From NCBI GenBank assembly GCA_934047225.1, contig OW203991.1, positions 9,176,001-9,240,000 of the forward strand: a stretch of DNA of 64,000 bases, written 5' to 3'. The notes under the pieces are model-generated. The model was not told the origin of the DNA, made no database searches, and worked only from the letters and a program-made list of their open reading frames with translations. The DNA is from Ypsolopha sequella. Its lineage: Eukaryota > Arthropoda > Insecta > Lepidoptera > Ypsolophidae. The translations under genes and the position numbers were made by a program. Each line of letters opens with the position of its first letter. Within the stretch, counting starts at the first letter, position 1. Of this stretch, positions 32,561 through 44,112 are shown one piece after another.

Positions 32561-34276
32561 ACGTCTGACACCCCCTTAAGGGTTCGTATAGCGATGAAAG
32601 GTTAATTTAAAAAAATCCAATTGTTATCTATGTTAGAAGAAACAATGGAAGTAAAGTGAACACCTATTTTACCCCAAGTTTGGGTAAATACCCGTGTAAA
32701 ACCCAAATTGTTGCCAGTACGCGAAGACATCACGAATAACAACGTATTACTCATTAGACATGAGTAATGTGTCCACGAACATGAATGAAATGGTCTCACG
32801 TCTTACATTTCATTTGCGTGAGTGCTGGCGTATGGCCGTGTTGATGAGAAGTGCGGGGTGGATACCTAATTCTAACAATATTGTCCATACAATTTTAAAC
32901 CTGTTTATGCCTATTAAACAAAATGCTCTGTCGAAAATAGTTTATTTTAAAGTGCTAAAAGTGAAGAATACCTATTAAACAGTAACGGATAATGGTATAC
33001 TGAAAGGTATACATACTAATAACATTAACTGTCTTAAGCTGAAATTCAGTCTCAAAGTTCGAACTCGAATCGAACTAAGCAGAGTTATTTCCATACAATT
33101 TGACACTTGGGAGTGCTAAACTCGAGCTCAAAGGGAACTGTGATAACAAGCCTTAGACTGGTTTACTTTTCGACAGTTTTTGAATGTGCAGCATCTAATA
33201 AAGTAAATCAGATCTGCTGAACACGAATTTTATTGTCCCCACAAATTTTTTTTAGGTAAACCTTCGTTTAAATCGATTATATGACATGTTTGAACAGTCT
33301 GACACGATGACTTTTAAGTTTACGACAAAAATAACACTAAAGGCCATCTTTAGATAAAAAATCCGGGAGAGATAGTAAGTATAGTACTTCTGAGCTTGCG
33401 GCAAAGCTTTGGGCGTGCCAACATAAACAGCAGCCCAGCAGGTTCAAATTAGTAAAAATAGCTCATTTGGCCGAATGTTACCCAAAATGCCTGTAGAATT
33501 CATAAAATGGCCGTTATAGAGAAAAGTGAACCAATCTATGTATAAGCACGGATTTTGTAGGTTACTCAAAAAAAATTTGTAATTGTCCAGTGACAACTTT
33601 AATGATACCCGTAAGTGACCGTGACAGCACCGAAAGCAAAACTTCTTTTTCTTCAAAATTATTAAGGATTAAGGAGCAGCTCACAGTTTTCTTGTTTTAT
33701 TGAATATATCTTGAGTTGCATAAATCTACGATAGGTAAAAGATAATTGAAAAACAAAATGTATAACACGTTAAACTTTATTCGACAGAGGTAAATAAGTT
33801 GGGCAAAATGAAAACCGAAGTTAATTTTATCAACATTTTCCACTTACATCTTTTTGCATACCAGCCAAAATTGGAACAGTATTTCCTACCCAATTCATTC
33901 ATAAAGGCTCTATCTGAAACATCCAAAACAGATATGAGCTGTCCTTTCATATCGTTCCACACACTGCCCAAAACGGACACTGACCATTTTTCAATCTAAA
34001 AACTATTTGAAAATGGGATGCAAAAAATATACTAAGAGACAAAATGCAATTAGGGTTCTAAAGCAAAGCTTTTCTAGTGTGAACGGGTCAACGCTACAGT
34101 CGATTGGGAAACGTATTGTGACCTTTATTCTTTGAAATGTAGAGTTTGTTTTGCACTGCAATGTTTGCATGACAAATGATACAGATATTGACTGTTTGTG
34201 AGGTTTTAGTCAGGACATTTGTTGGCTTTTGGCTTTACTGCATTCTCGTGGTGTTTTGATTTTTGCGCCGTGACAC
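32561..34276. other. No supported gene
   Basis: Several 60-75-codon frames occur (for example 33777-33980 on minus) but none shows a recognisable domain or splice context, and opposed frames overlap. No repeat match was found. Confidence 0.4.
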
Positions 34277-34540
34277 CTCGAAAATCTTAAGAGGCTACGT
34301 GAATTTTATTTTTGTAACTGTTACTTCAAGAGAAAAACCGCGCCGGAGGGCGAAAAAGAAAATGTATGTATTTTATTATTATGAAAAAAATAAACAGCTT
34401 GCAAAATTATAGAATTGGATGAAAAAATTCCAAAATCAAAAATCTAGACATTGTTCCATCTAACAAAATGTTTGAGTACTGTATATGATTTATATTCGTC
34501 AAACGAAGAGAACAACTATCTTGAAGACCTCATTTCAATA
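34277..34540 (-). repeat. Dispersed repeat family D, copy 2 (inverted)
   Basis: On the minus strand: TTCGTTTGACGAATATAA, then a diverged body, then AAAATTCACGTAGCCTCTTA read from the other side as TAAGAGGCTACGTGAATTTT. It matches the 15984 and 52020 copies. Confidence 0.55.
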
Positions 34541-34680
34541 ATTATTTCTATTGAGGGAAATTTATCGAAACATATTTTTCAAAAATGACTCCCTAGATTA
34601 TATAGTCAAAATGCAGAAAACCAGAATTTGATTACAATTTTCTGAGAATTTCATGAAACACAAAAAAGAAAGACCCCTGT

Positions 34681-35552
34681 TTTTAGGGTTCCGTAGTACC
34701 TAAAAGACACAAAAAGAACCTTTATCGTGACACTCCGTTGTCCGTCCGTCCGTATGTCACAGCCTCATAATTTTAGCACCGTTAAAGAAAAAGACATGAA
34801 ATTTGGCACAAAAATAGCATTAATTTAATTAAATATCAGGGTGTAAAAGAATATAAAAAATATTTCCAAAACAAAAGTGAGAAAAATAAAAAATATTATC
34901 CTAAAAATACAATACGGATACCAAGTTGTAGATATTAAAAAGTTAATTAAATGTGTGTGTTAAATAAATGTATTTTTATTTTATTTATTTATTATTTTTA
35001 ATTCTAAAAATATATTCTTTTACTATATTTACTGGCACTGGTTTCAAGAAATCTTTAAAAAACCACAAAAATATGTATGTCCCCTTATCTCCGAAACTGG
35101 TAAACCGAAAAATATAAAAAAAAAATGTGGATTACAGATCATTACTGGCCAATTACAAGAAAACTATATAGCGATTTAAAAAAAGTTGAGCAAAAATGAG
35201 AAACATAAAAAAAGAAGTAAAATAAATAAAAAAAATATTTTATAAAAATAAAACATGGTATTCAATTGTAGGTATTAAAAAGTTGATTGTAAAAATGTAT
35301 AGTTTGGCTATATTTAAATGCATCTATTTCGAGAAATCCTTGAAAAACCATTAAAAATATGTCCCTCACTTATCTCCAAAACTAGTGGACCGAAAAATAT
35401 GAAAAAAATCATGGTTCTATATGTTTACGTAAAAATTATAGGAAAAATAAAGTGGTTGAGAAATTCACGAAAAAAAATGACAAAATTAAATTTATCATCC
35501 ACAATACCGAACCCTAGGTGCGTGAGTTTGACTCGCACTTGGCCGGTTTTTT
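34681..35552 (-). repeat. AGGGTTCCGTA lepidopteran repeat, long copy with internal duplication
   Basis: The plus-strand view starts TTTTAGGGTTCCGTAGTACC and TCCGTCCGTCCGTATGTCAC. It ends GTTTGACTCGCACTTGGCCG and GTTTTT, the inverse of the 14.35-kb copy. At about 870 bp it is twice as long. CCTTATCTCCGAAACTGGTA (35079) and ACTTATCTCCAAAACTAGTG (35369) begin a second copy of the inner segment, so roughly 290 bp are tandemly duplicated. Confidence 0.75.
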
Positions 35553-36084
35553 TATATTGCCCCAGATCCTTTTCAATCAAAAGTGCTTAAACGTATTACT
35601 ACTTACTAGGTAAAGTAAAACATATCCCTATTAACAAATAACAATTTTCTTGGCCTTGGCTCCCGAAACCCTATAACAATTTACTATGAAATAATAAAAA
35701 AAAAACAGTCCAATATTGGCGTTGCAGGTTTACAAGCTAGACGCTACGTTCTGTTTGATAATTCTCTGAACCTCGAACATTGCAGGTCTGTTTTGTTAGT
35801 TTATGAAACTGGCACATATGGAGATTATTAAAACACGAGCGTGAGTTTAAAAAACGAGCCGTAGTTATGTTAGCTATGTACAGTTTCATACACTTCTTTA
35901 TCTAAACTCGTGCAATAATTAGATGATAATGGTTCTTGATGGAACTTCATTTATAGCAATCTTTCTTGTAAGAATTTAGTTTCTGTAACTTGACATGACC
36001 CGCAAAAATATTTTCCACTTTAAAATGCTAGTAGGTATGCACATAAAAAATATGTATTTACATAATATTTCAATTTTGTAAAAG
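35553..36084. other. No recognisable feature
   Basis: AT-rich spacer without an open frame or repeat match. Confidence 0.5.
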
Positions 36085-36345
36085 CGCGGCGGTAGGTCAG
36101 AGGTAGAACGCTGGTCTCTCAATCTTGAGAACTAGGTTCGATCCCCGGTCGGGCATGCACCAATGAGTTTTTCAGAATTCATGTGCATAGTATTTGGTCT
36201 TACTTACCACTTGCTGAACGGTAAAGGAAAACATCGTAAGGAAACCTGCATTTGCGCCCGAGGTACGGTGATAGAGCTCACCACTCATTAAGTTGGGACG
36301 TAATAATCGTTGGTGAAACGCGGGTGTGCTAAGGGTTTGTCAAGC
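36085..36345 (+). mobile_element. tRNA-derived SINE
   Basis: The head has RNA polymerase III promoter boxes: an A-box-like TAGGTCAGAGGTAGAACG and a B box GGTTCGATCCC about 35 bp downstream, within a tRNA-like context (GGCGGTAGG...CCGGTCGGGCA). The body carries GGAAAACATCGTAAGGAAAC and CTGCA, which I know from lepidopteran SINEs, then CACCACTCATTAAG and GGTGAAACGCGGGTGTG. The 3' edge is uncertain. It is not a functional tRNA, because the acceptor and anticodon arms do not pair. Fragments occur at 28546 and 32480. Confidence 0.8.
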
Positions 36346-37138
36346 AGAATATGTTACGTCATTCTAAATTCATTATGGCAGATGCCCAAAGATGTAGGTT
36401 TTTTTTTTCTTTTACCACCCTCTTGACATGGTTGAAAAAATGACAAATGAAAGGGTTTGACGAGGAAAACAATGTAACATTAAAAAGCACAAAATAAAAA
36501 ATGAAAAAAGCTGTTTTAAACACAAACGAATAAATTAATTTTGAATCGCTAAAACTAATTCAATATTTTTGTTGAATTGTTTGTTTTCAAAAAGCTTGTT
36601 GCGTGAATTTTAAAGTATAAATAATTATATTAAATTGCTTAGTGAATGTTGAAAATTCAATGTGATAGCTAAATTTTTGACAGAGTATTTCTCGTCCTAA
36701 CAAGTCCTGCACTATGGGGTAAAGGTTGGTCATTATAATGAATAATGTTAGAGGGCGTACGTAACCTGCAGCGTTTGTGAAGACGCATTGTTCGTTATTA
36801 TAACACAATTCATTCAACAAAATACTCGGAAAATTCAATTTCTCGCATAAATGGTGCTGGTTTTGATGTTGCTATCAGCAGTAAAATTGTGAAGAAACTT
36901 ACAAATAATCTGTATCTTATGTGTAAAATAATACCTGACTGACTGATTTATCAACGCCTAGACTAAACGGTTGGATCTAGCAACTTGAAATTAGGACTGT
37001 AGTACCAGACGCAGACATTCGTTAAGAAGGGATTTTGGGAAATACCCACGGGACCCACGCAAACAACGCTGTGGGGTGTTCTCTCTGTCTATAATAATTG
37101 TTGTCTTTCGAACAAAGTTTCTTATCGCACGTTATACT
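36346..37138. other. No recognised element
   Basis: AT-rich. GGATTTTGGGAAATACCCAC at about 37028 resembles GGGGTTTCAGGAAATTCCCA at 56093 and belongs to a decayed dispersed repeat. Confidence 0.4.
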
Positions 37139-37200
37139 CCAGGCCATCGGTCGGCAACAGGCGGACCGCGGTCCCGGAAGGTCGAAACTTGGACCGCCGA
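37139..37200. repeat. Possible hAT-type terminus
   Basis: CCAGGCCATCGGTCGGCAAC and CGGACCGCGGTCC are like the GGTCGGCAACCTGCGG terminus of some hAT MITEs. The opposite terminus is absent, so this rests on one end only. Confidence 0.3.
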
Positions 37201-38897
37201 ATATTGTTAAATAACTTAACTGCCACATAAAATATAGGTGTAAGTAAATTTTATTAATATAAGTAATGACTTAAATAACATTATCCATCCAAAATTCTAA
37301 ACAACTTAAAAATTTTAAACTTGAAAAATAAGTTAAACTAAAACTATTATAAAATTAAAATGTCTAAAAAATAAACCTAATTAAGAAAATTTATTTTTAA
37401 GAATACCTGTTGTGTTTAGTTAATAATAAAATTACTTTTATTTTGACTAATGTAAAGTATAATTACCTTGTATAAGTCAAAACAAAAGATTTCAACTAGT
37501 AAGTATTATGATTTTTTTTCTGGACCTTGATAAACAATTTTAACTGTAAATTAAAATTTAATTTAAAATTACTTTCTGGAGTAGGGGGTGAAGTTTTAGC
37601 TTAATTAGCCCAGTCGTTTCACGAACATACAGATACGGTACTCTTTGTATGGGTCTCCCTATTTATAAAAAAAACGCTACAAATAAGTTTCAGCATTTAA
37701 TGGAACCTCGAAAACCGGACAAAGGTTCAAACAGTTTTATTTTAGCGCGGCAAAAGCGCATCGCTTGACAAACAGCCAATTGCAGCCAGTGCGTATACTG
37801 CACGAGCGTGTAGGGGACAAAAAAATGACAAAATCAAATGTCGAAAGCATTCGAAATTCAACTGGACACCGTCAGTGTTTTGTTTCTCAGTAATAAAACA
37901 TAAACTTTACATTTTTGACAAGCATAAACAAAATTAAACGATTTCTTCGCTTTATGCTGACTTTCACTGAATGCCGACATTTCTTAAAATGAGTGAGTAA
38001 TAAATAATTTATAAACTTTACTAGCCTTTGGCCAACGGCTTAGCTTGCTTTGAAGGAGTATCAAACTTGAAGAGTCTGTATCGTAATTTTATATTTTAAA
38101 CGATATATTATATATTTCTAAGCAAAACTTACCGAATTTCTCGTTTGTAGGCTTTTCACGTAGATTCGGAGATTTCATGTGTGACGTTGTATCATAAGGT
38201 CGGTCGGTCCTCAGCCTACCCAAAAATCTTTTCTTTTTTTTACTCATACGAGGAGTTATGTATAGGAGTTAAGGCATCATATAAATTCAGATTGAGCACC
38301 TCATTTTGTATCAATCAGAACTAAACTTTATGACGTTTCCTTTTAGTTTAAAATAGCGCGCCCTCAGTTGTGGCTGTTACAACTACCATGAAACACGCGC
38401 TCACGAAAAGCTGCATTTTTATTTAATAACTCGGTTTCTCTAATGAAATTATTAAAATGTTCTAAAATGTTTAGACGGGGTTATTGTTCGCTTATTTTGA
38501 ATACAAATTTTAAAGCTGTATAATTTAACAAAGGCCCTTTAACACTTGAAAAACATGAAATTTAAAGATCGTAGTTTTTTTCTATCGAGCAAACTTTAAG
38601 CTTTTGCGTTATTTACAATTCGTTTAGATCAGCCCTAAAGTCTACTATCTATTTTATTTTTATTAAACCGATTGTCCAAGTAACATAATGTGAAATGGTC
38701 ATTTGAAGTTGTGCATCTCCCCTTATACTGACCCCGTAAATTATTATAGAAATTAGTGACTTGTATGAGGAATTCATTATTTTTCGTTTATTTATCTATG
38801 TACATATATGTATTTAATACAATAGTAATCACAGGCTTTAGATAAAATATCCTGCTGCCAAAAACACAAGATGATGTTAAAAACGAATAACAAAACC
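37201..38897. other. No supported gene
   Basis: AT-rich DNA. A patch at 37745-37815 (TTAGCGCGGCAAAAGCGCAT) is richer in CpG. No open frame or repeat match was recognised. Confidence 0.4.
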
Positions 38898-39158
38898 AAA
38901 TTCAAATTCAAATAGTTTATTTTGCAAAGTAGGTATATAAAATACACGTTTCAGAAGTCAAAATTTAATCTTATAAAAAAATATGTGTAATAAAATAATA
39001 AATGTACATGAACTAGATTAAAGGTTTATTCAATTTATGTAGCAATATATATACGATTAAAATTATAGGTAAAATATATATTATACAAGGTGAAATCCAA
39101 TCAACCGCCCGAACCGCCTTGGCCAGGGACCAGGAACAAGGTTCAATGATCACCAACC
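38898..39158 (-). mobile_element. LINE tail family E, minus copy, cut by a second LINE
   Basis: The sequence from CAAATTCAAATTCAAATAGT through TTTGCAAAGTAGGTATA and ACAAGGTGAAATCCAATCAA to GATCACCAACCGAG matches 49018-49340 and, inverted, 55316-55690. It stops abruptly at ACCGAG, where a TAGAA tandem begins. A 28-bp segment present in the 49-kb copy (CCACACCGGAGACCC) is missing. Confidence 0.75.
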
Positions 39159-39400
39159 GAGAATAGAATAGAATAGAAAAATGTTTATTAATACATACAG
39201 TACATGAAACGAAACAATACAAAAATACACAAAGAAATTTAAATCACAAAAATGTTTAAACATAATTCTAAATAATATACCTACAAAAGTTGTGTAAGAT
39301 ACTAAACTGGCCCTGGCTCAGCAAATGTTGGAGATTAATCTCCAACGCTGGTTTTCAGCCATACCATAGTACTCCTTTTAGTACTCGTACCGGCCTATTG
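39159..39400 (-). mobile_element. LINE/SINE tail with TAGAA tandem, minus orientation
   Basis: AATAGAATAGAATAG, then AAAAATGTTTATTAATACAT, read on the minus strand as a TTCTA tandem following an A-rich UTR. The inner end has GGAGATTAATCTCC, a short palindrome, and CCAACGCTGG. Its position at a clean break in family E suggests a nested insertion. Confidence 0.55.
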
Positions 39401-40324
39401 ATAAATTTGTTGAATGTTGATTTGCTCATTTAAAAACTAAATAAATATTAAGTTTAATTATAAAAGTACGATGAAAGTTATTTTAAAATTATTCTGAGAA
39501 GGGCTTTAACACTGCGTACCGACTTAATGGGTAGTTTAGGTAGTAATCTTCGAAATTTGTAGGTTATTTTAGGTTTTGTACATTGGGACGCATTCAGTCC
39601 ATAAAAAGGTAATTAAATATATTTTTATATTCCTGATTATTACTGATTATTCCTCCAACCGTCTCAATTCTCCATCTTATCTCAATCCTAATGGGTCACA
39701 ATCCCGGCTTGTAATACCCACATAGACTATTTGGTATACGGGGTCTGATCATACTTGTATTCTTCCCTTATGTTTACAATATACGATTGTCAAGGGTATT
39801 ATTTTAATTGAAATTCTTAAAAATAAACAATGTTATTGTTTCCTTAAAATTTATTAGACATTTTTAATCTTCTCTTTCAATAATCATTTAGTACAAATTT
39901 AAGTAGGTAGTAATTTACTTTGAGGTTCTGCACATATTATTTTTTTAGTACATCAAAAGCTTGCAAATCTAAACATCTTTTTCACCAGGTTGTGACCACT
40001 ACGAAAAGAAAATAACATCACCCAAAACTAAACAATCACACAATTTAATGATTGCGTGCCAAAAACGCCACCGATTTCCGTATTTTTATAAAATTTATGG
40101 TACACACGATAGTGCGATATACAATGTAAACGCTTCCCATAAAGGGAACACCCCCTATAGCGTCATGTTAATAAAACAAAATGTTATTTGTATGTTAATT
40201 CGAGCGTGTACTAATATCGGCTTACATAAAGACATTACTCGCTTCGGAAAACACGATAATTGTAGCAACGCAACCTCAGTGCCACTGCGAAAACTGTGGC
40301 AAACCACAAGTTTGTGACGAAATT
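39401..40324. other. No supported gene
   Basis: An 89-codon plus frame (40048-40317) is opposed by a 93-codon minus frame. Neither shows a known domain. No repeat match was found. Confidence 0.4.
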
Positions 40325-40560
40325 CCAAACGGGACCCTATTACTAAGCCTCCGCTGTCTGTCTTTTCATCCGTCCGTCTGTCACAGGGGTCTATAGCTTC
40401 AGCCGTTATAGGAAGGCAGTTGGAATTTTCACACAATCGTGTTACATAAAAACCGCCTCTTTAATAGTAAATAAAAGAAAATTTAAGCCCAAAACGGGTT
40501 CCCGTACATAAAAACTCTCAAAAGTAGCACTTCTTTAATGTAATATTGTTACCTATCATG
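40325..40560 (-). repeat. Decayed AGGGTTCCGTA-type repeat fragment
   Basis: AAACGGGACCCTATTACTAA, then CTCCGCTGTCTGTCTTTTCA, TCCGTCCGTCTGTCACAG and TCTATAGCTTCAGCC follow the same order as the 34681 copy, without the terminal TAGGGTTCCGTA. Confidence 0.5.
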
Positions 40561-40694
40561 TTATCCCAAAACAAGAGGACCGAAAAATTAAAAAAATTAT
40601 GGTAATAGGTAAAGATTATTTAACGTTAAGAAAAACGAATTGTTTGTCAGGCGCTACCATTTTAGCGGCTTTGTAAACACAAACATAACACTTC

Positions 40695-41285
40695 GGTCAA
40701 CAATTGCCGGGACTAAGCAAAAAAAAAAAAATGTATTTGCTGTTCTTAGCATTTATTCGTTAACATAATCTACTTCAAGAGTGATTAATTCATTCCAACG
40801 CTTCACTAACATTTCGATGCCTTTCTTAAAGAATGGTTTGTCAAGACCTTCAAAAAATTCTTCAGTTTCCACAATGACTTCATGACTTGAGCAAAATTTC
40901 TTTCACTGGAGCATTCTTTTGAGATTTCCAAACGGATGATAATCGCTAGGAGCCAAATCTGAAAAGTATGGTGGGTGGGGGACAGATTTGATGCCCAATT
41001 CCTTCAATTCTTTTATTCTTTCAATTTCACTAATACGTTAATAATTTTTTCGACTGAGAGCAAACGCGGCACCCATTTGGACAGCAGCTTTTTTATTAAT
41101 TAATACTTGAAATTTAGATTTTTTCATTGTTTTCAAGATAGCTGACGTAGCGTAAAAAAGCACAATAACTAAGTGACAAATGGTGAGAAAGTCATGAAAC
41201 AAGGTATATTTTGAAAGTTCGTACTAATGGTGTAAACTTTTCACTAGCGGCCTCATCTGTTGGTCAGTCCTGGGACTTTTTGACT
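40695..41285 (-). mobile_element. Mariner element, internal deletion derivative
   Basis: Diverged inverted ends, TCAACAATTGCCGGGACT at the left and the complement of AGTCCTGGGACTTTTTGA at the right, enclose a short relic of a mariner transposase on the minus strand. The middle of the gene is missing. The outermost bases and the TA duplication are not clear. Confidence 0.6.
40753..41140 (-). pseudogene. Mariner transposase relic
   Basis: Mariner transposases cut and join DNA with a D,D34D catalytic triad. On the minus strand near 41140-41105 a start-like MKKSKFQVLIN resembles the N-terminus of the family. After a large deletion, PHPPYFSDLAPSDYHPFGNL supplies the region of the third aspartate. 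Then comes a stop, and the frame continues with FFEGLDKPFFKKGIEMLVKR to a terminal stop at 40753-40755. The first two catalytic aspartates are absent and at least two internal stops are present, so it is inactive. The family assignment rests on the DLAPSDY block and the GLDK...KRW ending. Confidence 0.75.
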
Positions 41286-41620
41286 GAACTAGTACATACA
41301 AACACATATACTCACGCCTGCCTCGCAGAGGGATTAGCAGAGGTTTTTAGGGCTTAATTTCTTTTTTGTGGTTGCTTCGTGTCAAATTGATGAATATGGC
41401 CGATAAATATTTTGTTCCTATTTTTTGCAGATTTTTTTTTAGAACCGCTTGCGTAGAACTATGGTATAAAATCAAACCCAGCGAAACCAAAATAAATTAC
41501 AGGGATTTCATTTATTCATGGAAATAATTTAATAACTCGACAAATTTTAACACTAATAATCGACGAATTTTAACAACAATAATAAGTATTTTAACAACAA
41601 AAATAACCGAGTGTCTTGTG
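41286..41620. other. No gene; trace of a LINE tail
   Basis: ATACTCACGCCTGCCTCGCA (about 41320) is a short piece of the LINE tail at 45428-45605. The rest is AT-rich. Confidence 0.45.
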
Positions 41621-41817
41621 GAAGCCGAAAACTGGAGATAGTACTCGTCCATAAGAACAACTTTTACTATTAGACCAATTCCCAAATCGAGAAAAAGAAT
41701 CAGCTGTTCCATAGAAAAGTCACATATCTATAAGACAACTGTTTTCTTTTCTCGATATCTCAATTATTTTTTACAAAAAGTAGTACATGTGGAAGAGTTC
41801 TACCGCCAGTTTCATCA
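41621..41817. repeat. Palindromic 'GATAGT' family element, diverged
   Basis: GAAGCCGAAAACTGGAGATA, GTACTCGTCCATAAGAACAA and CAGCTGTTCCATAG define the left arm. The right arm (TTTTACAAAAAGTAGTACAT, TACCGCCAGTTTCATC) is badly decayed. Confidence 0.65.
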
Positions 41818-43002
41818 ATTCATCTTAACAGCCTGAATATTTTTATTTTATTATTTAAATTTTAACAAAAGCGTCGCATACAATTCTGTTGTTTTAGCAG
41901 GCACAATAATAAAATGAGTAGATATTAAATGAGCTAGTGAGCTATGTTATATCAAATTACCTCGAACGGATAATTAAAACCACATTTTGATCATGGATCT
42001 CTACGTATCGCCCCTAAATGGAAATTTACACGAAGCTTCTCTATCGATGAGTATTATAATTTGTGTGAAACCGGGAATCCTATATTTGCTCAGTCTACCA
42101 TGTAACTTTGTAACCATGTAACTTCAAACTTTGATTGTTAATATCTTTGTAAGTACTTGGTATGCTTCCATGAGTTCAAAATATTTATTCATGTAAAAAT
42201 ACTACCAACGCTATCTGCTTACCCATTAACATAAATAAGTTGTGGATACGTCTATTCTATACAAAAGGTGTCACGAACTGACTTCAATCGAAGAACCGTG
42301 AAAATGGGTCTTATTTTGGGCAATTCATAAGTTAAGTTAGTTAATTATATTTAAGTTACTGTTAAGTTTATTAATTTAATAAATACATTTTTTATCTAGT
42401 TAATGTATGTAAAATTTAACGATGTTCCCTTAATTTAAGACGTATGTTATTCAGAGAACAAATTTAATGGTCTTCAATCAATCCTTATCATTGTCACGTT
42501 CGATCAGTATAATAAAAACATGTACTGTTTTGTTTTTTCGACTATCCCACCGGATCGTACCATCGGCTCAAGCGATTTTTATCAAAAAAAAATAAAAAAA
42601 AAAAGTTCAGTATTACTTCTTTTTGAAAACAAAGGTTTGTGTCCTTTCCTGATAAACTTCTTTTGCCTCTTCCGCATCCATGAAACTACACAAAAAATAT
42701 ATATATTTTGAGTCAAGAATTTTACTTGAGTAAATCACGTCTTCAATTAAAACAAATACTTCTTTAGCAGGGAATGGGAATGTATTTGGGAATGTTTTTT
42801 ACTACACCTAATGTAGGTCTTGTTTTTTTTTTGATAGTTGTGTGTCTTGCATTAAAAATACAATTTCTGACACAAAGAATAAATCTAGCTTCACGTAAGC
42901 AATAATGTTTTACATTGAAACAAAATTAAATACTTCTTCAGGAAAGAATAATCCTAGCTTCACCAAATTACGTCAAGTATAAATCAGTGTTTCTTGCAGG
43001 GA
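41818..43002. other. No supported gene
   Basis: AT-rich DNA with homopolymer runs at 42585-42605 and 42815-42830. No domain in any frame. Confidence 0.45.
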
Positions 43003-43160
43003 TTGCTCAACCAAAAAATAAGGGCAACCGTAATGAATCGGTTTGACGTCATTACCGTTGTATTTCGGTTGCCTTTAATTGCTCAACCGCAAAATAGGGG
43101 CCACCGAAAAATTTAGGTTTGACGTCATTTCGGGTTGAGGTACCGATTAAATATCGGCTA
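43003..43160. promoter_or_regulatory. 76-bp direct repeat with two TGACGTCA (CRE-like) sites
   Basis: TTGCTCAACC at 43003 and 43079 start two units. Each carries a GGGCAACCG or GGGCCACCG block and ends GGTTTGACGTCATT (TGACGTCA at about 43044 and 43120). GGTTGAGGTACCGATTAAAT gives a partial third echo in inverted sense. TGACGTCA is the consensus for CREB/ATF-type bZIP factors. Regulatory use is inferred; a decayed repeat is the alternative. Confidence 0.4.
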
Positions 43161-43262
43161 CCGTTATTTTGCCTTGGCTTCGGCTCATTTCTTTGTAGAC
43201 GCCGCCGCGTCGCCGTGCACCTGTCGGCATTCTTTGACGGCACGCGCCCGCCCGCAGCCATC
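43161..43262 (-). other. GC-rich patch with possible first coding exon
   Basis: A 69-codon minus-strand frame starts at 43261 in a good context (AAGATGG). It opens MAAGGRVPSKNADRC and is arginine-rich, within CpG-rich DNA (GACGCCGCCGCGTCGCCGTG), next to the CRE-like repeat. This could be the 5' exon of a host gene on the minus strand. I see no downstream exon that I trust and no domain. Confidence 0.25.
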
Positions 43263-43506
43263 TTAGTCGAATTCTAGGAGTGCGTAGGGCTGCCAACTTT
43301 CAAAATTGGCCAGCCAGGAGAACGTTGAAAAAAACTAAATTTTTATGAATTAATTATAGGTATCATTTATTTTCCAAAATTTTATTGAAAGTATTACACA
43401 TTTTTATCAGTGATGCTAGATTTTTCTAATCATATGTCTTATCTGTACTGAGAAAATGTTATCTATTACTTTTGGTAGTTTTGTAAAATTTGTTACTTTT
43501 ATATTA
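43263..43506. other. No recognisable feature
   Basis: AT-rich spacer. Confidence 0.5.
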
Positions 43507-43555
43507 TCATCCATCAGCCTAGTTCGTCCACTGCTGGATATAAGCCTTTCCAGGA
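43507..43555 (-). mobile_element. LINE tail fragment (GTCCAGCAGTGGAC type)
   Basis: CCATCAGCCTAGTTCGTCCA followed by CTGCTGGATATAAGCCTTTC is the inverse of the tail at 14025-14070. Confidence 0.65.
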
Positions 43556-44112
43556 AACTTTCTTGTAATAAAGTAAATTAATATTTTTCTAATAAAGAAG
43601 TTATTTTGTATCATGATTAAACAATGTTTAATATGAGAATATTTGACAGTGGAGCTAAACTATTCTATCGGACAATGAGATATTTAATCAACCGCGTTTT
43701 AATTATACCATATTTAGCATAACATTTAAGGGTGTTACATGTAAGGGTAGGTATGAAAGTTATAAAAAATTACAATTGGACCAGTTTAATGCCAATGTCA
43801 TCCATTTCTTGCAATTTATTTTAAAATAATTCAGTTTTCACCTTCAGTCATATTAGAAGATTTAAATTTTTTGAACGGAACAGGACTAATTTTTTTCACT
43901 TGATCCAGCAAAAATGGAAAATATTTTATAAAATTATTTTCTTGAAACATGAAGTCTTTTATTCGAGCACTCGTACAAGCTCTCTAATTCCGGGGTGGTA
44001 GGCATACTTCCTTCAGGAGGGCTAGGTCCATCTTTACCATCCACGCACCCAAATATTTCTTTCATCACTCCTCTTCATTCATCCTCAATTATTATATCTC
44101 AAACCATAAATG
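43556..44112. other. No recognisable feature
   Basis: AT-rich spacer without an open frame or repeat match. Confidence 0.5.

Noticed and set aside
36095..36160. Functional tRNA gene
   Set aside because: A and B boxes are present, but the acceptor stem and anticodon arm do not pair, and the sequence continues into a SINE body.
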